A stretch of DNA of 36,794 nt from Companilactobacillus insicii (GTDB lineage: Bacteria > Bacillota > Bacilli > Lactobacillales > Lactobacillaceae): assembly GCF_003946015.1 (NCBI RefSeq), contig NZ_RHNU01000026.1, forward strand, positions 1-36,794. Direction: 5' to 3'. The notes beneath the pieces were generated by a model, which saw only the letters and a program-made list of their open reading frames with translations, had not been told where the DNA came from and made no database searches. Positions 21,738-28,834 of this stretch are shown in pieces. Every line of letters starts with the position of its first letter. Positions within the stretch are counted from its first letter, which is position 1. The position numbers and the translations under genes are program-made.

Positions 21738-22619
21738 TTGGATTATAAAGATTTTGAAAAAAATGATATTCATGTTTTAAAGCAGGCACAAGTTATTGCG
21801 TCAATGAACGTCACATTTTATCTGATTATTTCTATAGCCAAAATAGTTATTGGAAATATTGCTAAATCTACAGCCCTAAAAGCAGATGGTTACAATGGTG
21901 CAACTGATACATTGGCATATCTAATTATTATTATGGGTATTGCTTTTGCAAAACGACCAAAAAATCAGGAACATCGATTTGGATATGCCAAAGCAGAGAC
22001 AATATCAACTTTGATAACGTCCATTTTGATAATTGAAACGAGCTTTTGGGTGATTTGGAAAGGGATTATCGACTGGATTAATAATAGTTCAGAAAAGCCG
22101 GATTTATTAGCAGCAGTGATAGGAATTGGTAGTGGTATACTGACGTTCATAATTTTTTTACTGAACAATTATTTTGCTAAAAAGATTCAGAGTAAACCGT
22201 TGTTAACATCATCAAAAGATCAGAAATGGGATGGCATAACTTCAATATTAACCGGTATAGCAATTTTAGCTTCTGAGTTAGGATTTCCTTGGATTGATAA
22301 ATTGACAGCTATTGTTATTGGCCTATTGATGTTCAGAACTGGACTTTTCATTTTAAATAGCAGTGCGTTTAAACTAATTGATGGTTTTAGTAATGAATCA
22401 CTAAATCAAGTTAAATTTGAATTGGAGAAATTTCGCCAAATAGAAAAAATTGTCAAAATTAATGGTAGAGAATATGAAAATGATATTTACATCTCGGTAA
22501 TTGTGAAAGTTGATTGCTGCCTAACTGTTAATGATACGATGAAATTAACAAAGACCATGCAAAATTATTTACAACGACGATGTGGTATTTATGAATTAGA
22601 TGTTCAGTATGTTTCTTAA
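21738..22619 (+). CDS. Cation diffusion facilitator exporter, predicted Mn type (copy 2)
   Basis: A 293-aa CDF exporter, paralogue of the one at 12163, with the same six-helix layout and the C-terminal GREYENDIYISVIVKV strand. Its metal site again reads ADGYNGATD (D50, N53, D57) and D161-x3-D165 (SSKDQKWD), where the neighbouring His of copy 1 is Lys, so Mn(II) export is predicted. Start: the frame opens at GTG 21723 and ATG 21729, but TTG 21738 matches the start of copy 1 residue by residue (LDYKDFEKNDIH with LVYEEFEKNNLH) and has GGTGGTGA 8 nt upstream. The ATG form would overlap the permease stop by 8 nt. Second gene of the permease operon. Confidence 0.86.
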   Translation: MDYKDFEKNDIHVLKQAQVIASMNVTFYLIISIAKIVIGNIAKSTALKADGYNGATDTLAYLIIIMGIAFAKRPKNQEHRFGYAKAETISTLITSILIIETSFWVIWKGIIDWINNSSEKPDLLAAVIGIGSGILTFIIFLLNNYFAKKIQSKPLLTSSKDQKWDGITSILTGIAILASELGFPWIDKLTAIVIGLLMFRTGLFILNSSAFKLIDGFSNESLNQVKFELEKFRQIEKIVKINGREYENDIYISVIVKVDCCLTVNDTMKLTKTMQNYLQRRCGIYELDVQYVS

Positions 22620-22631
22620 TGTATAAAACGG

Positions 22632-22670
22632 CAATCAACTTTGGAATTCTATTTAAGTTGGTTGTTTTTT
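22632..22670 (+). terminator. Terminator after the permease-CDF operon
   Basis: 10-bp stem CAATCAACTT / AAGTTGGTTG (one wobble) followed by TTTTTT. Confidence 0.7.
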
Positions 22671-22694
22671 AAGCTCTTGTAAGAAGTGATAAAA

Positions 22695-23972
22695 ATGATT
22701 ACCGAAAAAATTATTAGAACTTTAGAACCTTTTCTATTGAAATGGCATGAAAAAATTAGCTTTAATAATGTTATTCGTAAAACCGCAGTATTGATTTTTC
22801 CGTTTGTACTGATTGGGACATTAAGTCAGTTGGTTCAATTAATCTTTTTTACGCCTAATAGTTTTTCTATTCTGGTACTACATTTAGGTAATTTTACTGG
22901 ATTGATTGGAAATACTGGAATGCTTTTTAAACTATTAACAGAATCCACATTAGGAATATTAGGCATTTTAACTGCATACGGAACAGCAAAGTTTGCTACG
23001 GAGATGCATCACGATAATCAACTAGCTGGATTAGTTGGTGCAATATCTTTCTTGATTCTGTCTTATCGTTTTTCCAATAGGCAATTTTCTATTTCCTGGA
23101 TTGGATCGACGGGAATAGTTGTAGGGGTATTGGTTGGTTTTGGTGTTGCAAGTATTTTTAAAATATGGAGTAAGCCGGTTCCATCGAAGCCGATATCTTT
23201 TCTGAATAGGGTTTTTGCTTCATTTTTATCAGTTAATTTGTCGTTTTTAATTGCGATAATTCTTACTGTGTTGATTAATTTAATTATTATTGAAACTTCA
23301 AAAATCAATCCCAATATAATTGCAACTCATTCACATATATTCTGGATATTTGGTATTAGTATTCTGAGATTACTAATGACTTTTTTAGGATTAAGTGATG
23401 GTGGGCTAAGCTTTTTGAGTACTACTAGTAACAGTACTAATTTGAATGTTGCACTGATTCATCATAGTTTGTGGAGTATTCCTTTTCCATTAACAATCAA
23501 AAGTCTTTATATAGCCTATGGTAATTTTGGAAGTACTGGGATGTTATTGGCCTTAGTGATACTGATTTTAAGAGAAAGCAAGTTACATGATTTTAAAATA
23601 GTTGCAAGGTGGTCGTTGTTGCCAATTATTTTTAATTTAAATATGCCACTCATGATTGGATTGCCAATTATGTTTTTGCCGACGTTCGTTATTCCGTATT
23701 TTTTAGCTCCATTAGTCAGTATGTTTATAGCCGCGTTAGCAATTACTTTGCACATAATTCCAGCTATGGTTTATCCAGTTCCTACAGGTACTCCAGTATT
23801 CCTACAAGTATTTTTAGGAACAGGTGGTAATTGGCTAGCATTGCTTTTAGGAATATTTAATTTAGGGATTTCTGCTTTGATTTATTGGCCATTTCTAAAA
23901 TTAGACGAAAAAGTATTAATGGATAATCACTTACCTTCAGGTCTATCTGATGAGAAGGTGAGTCGCTCATGA
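22695..23972 (+). CDS. PTS EIIC-fold (cellobiose/lactose-type) permease lacking family key residues
   Basis: A 425-aa polytopic membrane protein with the EIIC fold of the lactose/cellobiose class (CelB/ChbC), about ten helices. Two family landmarks are changed: the GIHG segment after helix WFFGI reads IFWIFGISIL (Ser222 where the conserved His of ChbC-type EIICs is), and the FNINEP loop reads FNLNMP (Met317 for the conserved Glu). Those residues bind the sugar in ChbC. No EIIA or EIIB gene is near. So this is probably a repurposed transporter rather than a working PTS permease. Start: ATG 22695 after AAGAAGTGA; the GTG 9 nt upstream overlaps it. Its last 4 nt overlap the start of the DUF915 hydrolase, so they are translated together. 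Confidence 0.78.
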   Translation: MITEKIIRTLEPFLLKWHEKISFNNVIRKTAVLIFPFVLIGTLSQLVQLIFFTPNSFSILVLHLGNFTGLIGNTGMLFKLLTESTLGILGILTAYGTAKFATEMHHDNQLAGLVGAISFLILSYRFSNRQFSISWIGSTGIVVGVLVGFGVASIFKIWSKPVPSKPISFLNRVFASFLSVNLSFLIAIILTVLINLIIIETSKINPNIIATHSHIFWIFGISILRLLMTFLGLSDGGLSFLSTTSNSTNLNVALIHHSLWSIPFPLTIKSLYIAYGNFGSTGMLLALVILILRESKLHDFKIVARWSLLPIIFNLNMPLMIGLPIMFLPTFVIPYFLAPLVSMFIAALAITLHIIPAMVYPVPTGTPVFLQVFLGTGGNWLALLLGIFNLGISALIYWPFLKLDEKVLMDNHLPSGLSDEKVSRS

Positions 23973-24781
23973 AGCAAGTATTTAAAAATCTTAGGTGGAT
24001 AATTGTAAGCTTGTTTCTAATTATTTTGCTTTTGATAAGTCACAACTGGGCTGTAAAAAATAAGCAAGAATTAGAGCAGCAGCATTTCTCTAAAATGGAT
24101 CCAGTTATTATGATCCCGGGTAGTAATGCTACGCAAAATCGCTTTGATTCATTAGTTATGTTGTTAAATAAGAACTCCATACATAAACATGATTTATTGA
24201 AATTAACAGTTCAAACAAATAATAAGATAACTTATACTGGTTCAACTAATTTAACTGGAAAACATCCGGTGATTGTTATTGCATTTACCAATAATAAAGA
24301 TGGATATTCGAATATCAAGAAACAAGCGGAATGGTTAAGAGTCGCTTTAGAACAATTAATTATTCGTTATCACTTTAATCATTTCGATGCTTTAGGACAT
24401 TCGAATGGGGGATTGATTTATACATATTTCTTAGAACATGATGCAACAAGGTTGGGAGTAAGGGTACAAAAGTTTATGACTATGGGATCTCCATTTAACC
24501 TAAACAAACAATCTATAACGGATCAGACACAAATGCTGGCTGATTTTATTAAGTATCGGGAAAATTTACCAAAACAACTAGAGGTTACTTCGGTAACCGG
24601 TGCACAAAATTACAGTACAGACGGATTAGTACCAGTTAACAGTGCTGCAGCCGAAAAATACGTTTTTCAGGAAGTAGTTAAGAATTACACTGTTGTGACT
24701 GTCACAGGTAGTAATGCAGAACACTCTGATTTACCACAGAATCCTCAAGTTGTAAATTTGGTGCAGAAAACTTTTTTCTAA
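23969..24781 (+). CDS. DUF915-family membrane-anchored alpha/beta hydrolase
   Basis: A 270-aa serine hydrolase. Residues 8-25 form one membrane helix (signal anchor), so the catalytic domain lies outside the membrane. DUF915 landmarks: PVIMIPGSNATQNRFDSLV (oxyanion region) and the nucleophile elbow GHSNGG with Ser145; Asp218 (STDGLVP) and His252 (AEHSD) complete a likely triad. DUF915 proteins are esterase/lipase-like with unknown substrates in lactic acid bacteria. It overlaps the EIIC-like gene by 4 nt (ATGA), so the two make a coupled pair: perhaps the hydrolase frees a product outside which the permease carries. No signal cleavage site seen. Confidence 0.85.
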   Translation: MKQVFKNLRWIIVSLFLIILLLISHNWAVKNKQELEQQHFSKMDPVIMIPGSNATQNRFDSLVMLLNKNSIHKHDLLKLTVQTNNKITYTGSTNLTGKHPVIVIAFTNNKDGYSNIKKQAEWLRVALEQLIIRYHFNHFDALGHSNGGLIYTYFLEHDATRLGVRVQKFMTMGSPFNLNKQSITDQTQMLADFIKYRENLPKQLEVTSVTGAQNYSTDGLVPVNSAAAEKYVFQEVVKNYTVVTVTGSNAEHSDLPQNPQVVNLVQKTFF

Positions 24782-24793
24782 ATATACAAGAAA

Positions 24794-24832
24794 AGCTCCA
24801 TTACAGAAACGTTTGGTTTCTGTAATGGAGCT
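24794..24832. terminator. Bidirectional terminator between hydrolase and SAP genes
   Basis: Long near-perfect stem (AGCTCCATTACAGAAAC and its complement, 17 bp) with a GTTTG-type loop, A-run before and TTTT after. Confidence 0.8.
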
Positions 24833-24867
24833 CTTTTAATATGAAGTCATGTCAGGGCAATTTTTCC

Positions 24868-25467
24868 CTATTTTATATAGGACAAATATTCAAATAGTTC
24901 CCGGGTATATTTTTTACTTTTTTGAGTTTTAGCAATTTTCCATAGTTTTGCAGCCATGACTAATTTAGTGTCGATGTCTTTATTAATTGGATCTGCACAA
25001 AAGTCCTTTACGAATTGATTCCATTGATAACTAACATCATCTTTATCGGTATTTACCGTTGTCTTGCCGTCTTGAATATCAATTAATGTTTGTACAGTTA
25101 TATTTGAATTGTTATTCAATTTTGCGGTTCTAATGGTAACCGCCATTTGTTTTGAAAATTTGAACGAATCTAATCCATAATGTTTAGCCATAAAATTACG
25201 TAATTCCTGATTAAGTTTTACTCCATCAATTATTTTTGTGGAATTTGTCAATTTGGAATTTAATTTGTTATTAGTGCTGGTAGTAGAAATTTGCTTTTCG
25301 TTATTTAAATATCGAATAATTTTTTGATTTAAATCATTTTTGGTTCCAGATGAGTTTAAATTTAATTTGCGACAAATTTCTTGTAATTCGGTTTTATATA
25401 AATATTTTTCTTTAAATTCTTCAGAACCTATTTGATGATTTTGGATTTGCTTAATTAATGAAATCAT
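24868..25467 (-). CDS. SAP-domain / DUF6434 protein
   Basis: A 199-aa cytosolic protein. Residues about 15-53 (EFKEKYLYKTELQEICRKL then GTKNDLNQKIIRYL) match a SAP-type helix-extension-helix nucleic acid binding motif; residues about 140-199 (QWNQFVKDFCADPINK, AAKLWKIAKT, KKYTRELFEYLSYIK) match the DUF6434 C-terminal domain. An Asn/Lys/Thr-rich linker joins them. Function unknown; the SAP part suggests DNA or RNA binding. It is a single convergent gene. ATG preceded by AAGGATA. Different in composition (Lys/Asn-rich) from neighbours, which is compatible with transfer. Confidence 0.72.
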   Translation of the reverse strand: MISLIKQIQNHQIGSEEFKEKYLYKTELQEICRKLNLNSSGTKNDLNQKIIRYLNNEKQISTTSTNNKLNSKLTNSTKIIDGVKLNQELRNFMAKHYGLDSFKFSKQMAVTIRTAKLNNNSNITVQTLIDIQDGKTTVNTDKDDVSYQWNQFVKDFCADPINKDIDTKLVMAAKLWKIAKTQKSKKYTRELFEYLSYIK

Positions 25468-25501
25468 ATTTATATCCTTAAATTATTATTTGAGTATTTT
25501 C

Positions 25502-25545
25502 TATAAAAAAGCTCGTAACAAAGCATACTTTCATTATGATAATCT
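25502..25545 (+). promoter_or_regulatory. Shared-motif promoter (copy B), Nudix copy 2
   Basis: TATAAAAAAGCTCGTAA (25502-25518), 17 nt, then ATG-A-TAATCT: extended TG (25537-25538), -10 25540-25545. Confidence 0.6.
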
Positions 25546-25589
25546 TATTTTCATACAAGTATTAATTACTTAATAACAGGAGATAATTC

Positions 25590-26222
25590 ATGGATAGTTT
25601 AGAAATATTGCTACAACAATTACAAGCCATTGCACAATCTGGTAAACATTATACCAAAGATGTTTTTGACATGGAACGATATGAACAGTTAGAGGATGTT
25701 GCTAAAGTCATTACTGCTAAATATACTGGTGCGAATGAGCAACAGTTGGATATCTTCTTTGATTCTGACAATGGTTATGTAACTCCTAAGGTGGATGTCC
25801 GAGCTGTTACTTTTAATAGTGAAGGTAAGATACTGTTGGTAAACGAAAAGTTGAGCGATACTTGGTCTATTCCTGGTGGTTGGGCTGACATTGGATATTC
25901 GGCAGGAGAGATAGCTATTAAAGAGACTCACGAAGAAGCTGGTATACATGTGACTCCTAAACGACTAATCGCAGTTAGGGACATCCAAAAGCATGATTAT
26001 GCTAAGAAAAATCTTAGTTATATTTACCGACACATAATTGAGTGCATACCAGATGATAATAAATTAACTGATATTGATAATTCAGAAACTGATGAAGCAA
26101 GATATTTCACATTAGCTGAAGCGTTAGAATTAAAGCTGTCTTTGAATCGAAATATTCCAGAAGACTTGGAATTAGCTTTTGAGTCGCATAAGAGTGATAT
26201 TTGGGAAACAATTTTTGATTAA
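25590..26222 (+). CDS. Nudix hydrolase with N-terminal Nudix_N_2 domain (copy 2)
   Basis: A 210-aa Nudix protein, about 83% identical to the one at 14170. It keeps the Nudix_N_2 front domain and box (G97 onward, ending KETHEEAGI, Arg to His next to the metal-binding Glu pair). The first box Glu is Tyr103, as in copy 1. Ribosome binding site CAGGAGA about 8 nt before the ATG. Unlike copy 1 it is driven by the shared TATAAAAAAGCTYGTAA promoter, so the two copies are probably expressed under different conditions. It is followed within 30 nt by ArsR copy 2, whose -35 overlaps its stop codon. Confidence 0.88.
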   Translation: MDSLEILLQQLQAIAQSGKHYTKDVFDMERYEQLEDVAKVITAKYTGANEQQLDIFFDSDNGYVTPKVDVRAVTFNSEGKILLVNEKLSDTWSIPGGWADIGYSAGEIAIKETHEEAGIHVTPKRLIAVRDIQKHDYAKKNLSYIYRHIIECIPDDNKLTDIDNSETDEARYFTLAEALELKLSLNRNIPEDLELAFESHKSDIWETIFD

Positions 26223-26243
26223 GTTGTTTTAATCGAGTAAAAT
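26215..26243 (+). promoter_or_regulatory. Promoter of ArsR gene 2, start at the ATG
   Basis: TTGATT (26215-26220), 17-bp spacer, TAAAAT (26238-26243). The expected start base is 26250-26251, the A of the ATG. No Shine-Dalgarno precedes the ATG. Confidence 0.55.
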
Positions 26244-26250
26244 TTGAAGC

Positions 26251-26532
26251 ATGATGAATACAAATAATGTTAAACAATTAGCTGTTTTTAAAGCTTTGGC
26301 AGATCCAGCAAGACTTGAAATTGTTGAATATTTAAAACATGTTGATAATGAAATATCATGTGGTGAAGTAGGTAAGGCATTGAATATTAGTAAGACTTCA
26401 GGATCTTATCATTTTAAGATACTTCAAGAAGCCGGACTGATTAACGCTAGGAAAGAAGCTCGAGAAAAATATGTAAGTCTTAATCCTGAGTGCTTTGATA
26501 AATTTATTACTAATTTTTATAAAAATATTTGA
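26251..26532 (+). CDS. ArsR-family regulator (copy 2)
   Basis: A 93-aa winged-helix repressor paralogous to the one at 16876: KALADPARLEIVEYL opening, EISCGEVGKAL in helix 3 (Cys conserved between the copies), recognition helix KTSGSYHFKILQEAGL, and the shared GLxxxRKEA tail. No metal-binding ELCVC motif, so a non-metal signal is more likely. The start codon is ATG 26251 (a second ATG follows at 26254) and no ribosome binding site lies in front. It precedes the third DHA2 exporter, with a 28-bp perfect inverted repeat between them. Terminated by the hairpin at 26531. Confidence 0.85.
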   Translation: MMNTNNVKQLAVFKALADPARLEIVEYLKHVDNEISCGEVGKALNISKTSGSYHFKILQEAGLINARKEAREKYVSLNPECFDKFITNFYKNI

Positions 26533-26557
26533 GAGTGTATATTTACACTCTCTTTTT
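26531..26557 (+). terminator. Terminator of ArsR gene 2
   Basis: 9-bp perfect stem GAGAGTGTA / TACACTCTC, 4-nt loop, TTTTT; starts within the stop codon of the ArsR gene. Confidence 0.75.
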
Positions 26558-26601
26558 GTTTGTCATTTTTCTTGTCATATTTTTTATAGAATGTTAGTTT
26601 T

Positions 26602-26629
26602 AAATAGTTCAAAAATATTTGAACTATTT
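26602..26629. promoter_or_regulatory. ArsR operator before DHA2 exporter 3
   Basis: 28-bp perfect inverted repeat: AAATAGTTCAAA, 4-nt spacer AATA, TTTGAACTATTT. The shape (12-4-12) fits an ArsR dimer site. TTGTCA-17-TTTATA (26560-26588) may be the promoter, which puts the repeat over the transcript start. Confidence 0.65.
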
Positions 26630-26659
26630 TTGAATAAAAAATGAATGGGGAAAATACGA

Positions 26660-28036
26660 ATGGAGAATAAGCAAGTTAAATCAAGTTGGATTTTGGCATT
26701 AACATCATTAGGATTCTTTATGTCGATGATGGATTCGATGATTGTAACCACGGCATCAACGGCAATTCGAAGTGATTTTAATATTACAGTTAGTACTTTG
26801 CAATGGGCAATGAATGCCTACAATATCACAATTGCGGCTGTACTGTTGGTGGGTGTATCTTTGGGAGAACGACTTGGTCGACGTAAGATTTACAACATCG
26901 GTATTTTTATTTTTACTTTGGGATCAATTCTTTGTGCAATATCTGATAACATAACCTTTCTTGTGTTCGCTCGTGTGATTGAGGGAATTGGTGCATCAGT
27001 TATGACGCCGATGTCTATGGCTATTTTAACAAATGCCTTACCGATTTCAGAACGCGGTAAGGCATTAGGTATTTGGAGTGGTATAGGTGGTCTAGCGCTG
27101 ATTGTTGGACCATCCTTAGGTGGTTTCATAGTTACACAATTTACGTGGCAATGGATATTTTGGATAAATGTACCGATTGGAATCATTGCTATTTGTTTAT
27201 CTAAAAAAATTCTACCGGAAAGTACTGGAGATGGAGACAAAACTAATATATTAGATGCGCTTTTAATTATTATTACTTCCGCCGGTATTATTTGGTCTTT
27301 GTCAGAAATAACTTCTACTAGTTCATTATTATTACCCTCAGTAATCGGAATTTTTAGTTTGTTGTCAGGGATATGGTTTGTATTTCGTCAAAAGGGTGAA
27401 GATAGACCTATGATTCCACTAGGATATTTTAAGTCAGTAACTTTCTCCGGTGGAAATATTGCCACATTTTTACTTTACGGTTCTATGTACGGAGTCGTAT
27501 TTTTTTTGCCACAGTTTTTACAAGTTGTCGGCAAATCTAGTTCTTTAGATGCAGGATTAAAGATACTTCCATGGACAGGGACATTAGTTATAGTTGCTCC
27601 ATTTGCCGGAAAGTCAGTTGACAAATACGGTGAAAAAATGATTTCTACATTGGGTTTATTATTTCAAGGTGTTGGTTATCTTCTAATAATGATTTTTGTA
27701 AATGAACACAGTTCATACTTAATTATGGTTTTACCACTAGCATTAGCTGGAGTGGGTTTATCTATGGCTGGTCCAGCCTTACAAAAAGCAGTATTAGGAT
27801 CTGTAGATAAGATTGATATTGGTAAAGCATCAGGAATATACAATGTGTTCCGATTGCTCGGAGGTGCGGTAGGAACAACAGTTTCAGTTTTGGTTTTCTA
27901 TAAATTTGGAGGAACTTCGAATGCAAAATTATTTACTAATGGATTTAAATTAGTAATGTTTAGTTCTGGAATTATCTCCATATTGGGTACAATATTTTCA
28001 ATTCGTTTCAAAAACAAATTGAAACAATTTTTATGA
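26660..28036 (+). CDS. DHA2-family MFS multidrug antiporter (copy with ArsR 2)
   Basis: A 458-aa exporter of the DHA2 family, 14 helices. The signature MMDSMIVTTASTAIRSDF (helix 1) carries the D/R pair typical of EmrB/LfrA-type drug pumps, motif A is GERLGRRKIYNIG, and helix 5 has GIWSGIGGLALIVGPSLGG. Start: ATG 26660, 8 nt after GGGGA; ATG 26645 has no ribosome binding site. It is less like the pumps at 6707 and 17231 than those are to each other. Under the ArsR operator at 26602. It overlaps the convergent NmrA-like gene by 6 nt at the 3' ends. Confidence 0.9.
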   Translation: MENKQVKSSWILALTSLGFFMSMMDSMIVTTASTAIRSDFNITVSTLQWAMNAYNITIAAVLLVGVSLGERLGRRKIYNIGIFIFTLGSILCAISDNITFLVFARVIEGIGASVMTPMSMAILTNALPISERGKALGIWSGIGGLALIVGPSLGGFIVTQFTWQWIFWINVPIGIIAICLSKKILPESTGDGDKTNILDALLIIITSAGIIWSLSEITSTSSLLLPSVIGIFSLLSGIWFVFRQKGEDRPMIPLGYFKSVTFSGGNIATFLLYGSMYGVVFFLPQFLQVVGKSSSLDAGLKILPWTGTLVIVAPFAGKSVDKYGEKMISTLGLLFQGVGYLLIMIFVNEHSSYLIMVLPLALAGVGLSMAGPALQKAVLGSVDKIDIGKASGIYNVFRLLGGAVGTTVSVLVFYKFGGTSNAKLFTNGFKLVMFSSGIISILGTIFSIRFKNKLKQFL

Positions 28037-28639
28037 TTTTCTACTAATGGCTAAGCTGTCATAGGCTCCCAATTTGTCATCATGAGCTAGACGAACTAGA
28101 AGGTCAGCTACACTTACACTGGCTACTTCGCTTGTTTCGGGTGCTTTACCTTCATTGACTACTTCGTAATTTTTAATATCGTGTCCATTGTCCAACCAAC
28201 TCAAACGAACAATTGTGTAATTTAAATCGGAATTCTTAATTGCATCAACTACTTGCTGATAAGGTTCTAATATTTTTTCATCACTTATATTACCTGATGC
28301 ACCATTGGTTACAGGGATTTCATTGCATAGTCCCATAGATGTTAAGAATAAGAATCGTTTGACTCCTTCTTTGTCCATGGCATCAATTATCTTTTGAATC
28401 AGAAGTTCCTCATTACTATCGAGAGATACTAATACTACATCGATTCCTTTCATTGCGTCATCCAAAATTTTTTCGTCAATAATATCTCCTTTAAATACTC
28501 GTTCACGTTTTTCGTCTATTGTTAGTAGATTAGTGTACCGTGACATCAAAGTGATGTTATCATCTGTTTTATTTAAAAAGAATTTTGCTGCTGTTTGTCC
28601 CATTAAGCTTGTTGCACCAATAATTAGTATGTTTTCCAT
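28031..28639 (-). CDS. NmrA-like NAD(P)-binding protein (atypical SDR)
   Basis: A 202-aa atypical short-chain dehydrogenase. Rossmann motif NILIIGATSLMGQTAAKFFL, a strand ending in GDIIDEKIL, then VDVVLVS-like and FLFLTSMGL strands; no YxxxK catalytic pair, so it is a sensor or isomerase/reductase of the NmrA/NAD(P)H-binding (PF13460) kind rather than a classical SDR. Start ATG 28637-28639, 7 nt after GGAGG. It is divergent from the LOG gene and convergent with the DHA2 exporter, with the two stops overlapping by 6 nt. Substrate unknown. Confidence 0.82.
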   Translation of the reverse strand: MENILIIGATSLMGQTAAKFFLNKTDDNITLMSRYTNLLTIDEKRERVFKGDIIDEKILDDAMKGIDVVLVSLDSNEELLIQKIIDAMDKEGVKRFLFLTSMGLCNEIPVTNGASGNISDEKILEPYQQVVDAIKNSDLNYTIVRLSWLDNGHDIKNYEVVNEGKAPETSEVASVSVADLLVRLAHDDKLGAYDSLAISRKS

Positions 28640-28763
28640 TACGCTACCTCCATTATTTTTACTTCTCTATTACACGTCCATCCTAACGCATTATTTTGAA
28701 TTATGTTCAATTCAACCTTTTGATAAGATTCAAAAATGCATTCATAATGATGGTTATTTTTTA

Positions 28764-28807
28764 TATAAAAAAGCTCGTAATATAAATCCATGTGTATGTG
28801 TTAAAGT
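28764..28807 (+). promoter_or_regulatory. Shared-motif promoter (copy C), LOG gene
   Basis: TATAAAAAAGCTCGTAA (28764-28780), 17 nt, GTG-T-TAAAGT: extended TG (28799-28800), -10 28802-28807. Confidence 0.6.
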
Positions 28808-28834
28808 TATTTCTAAACAAAAAAGGAGAAAATA

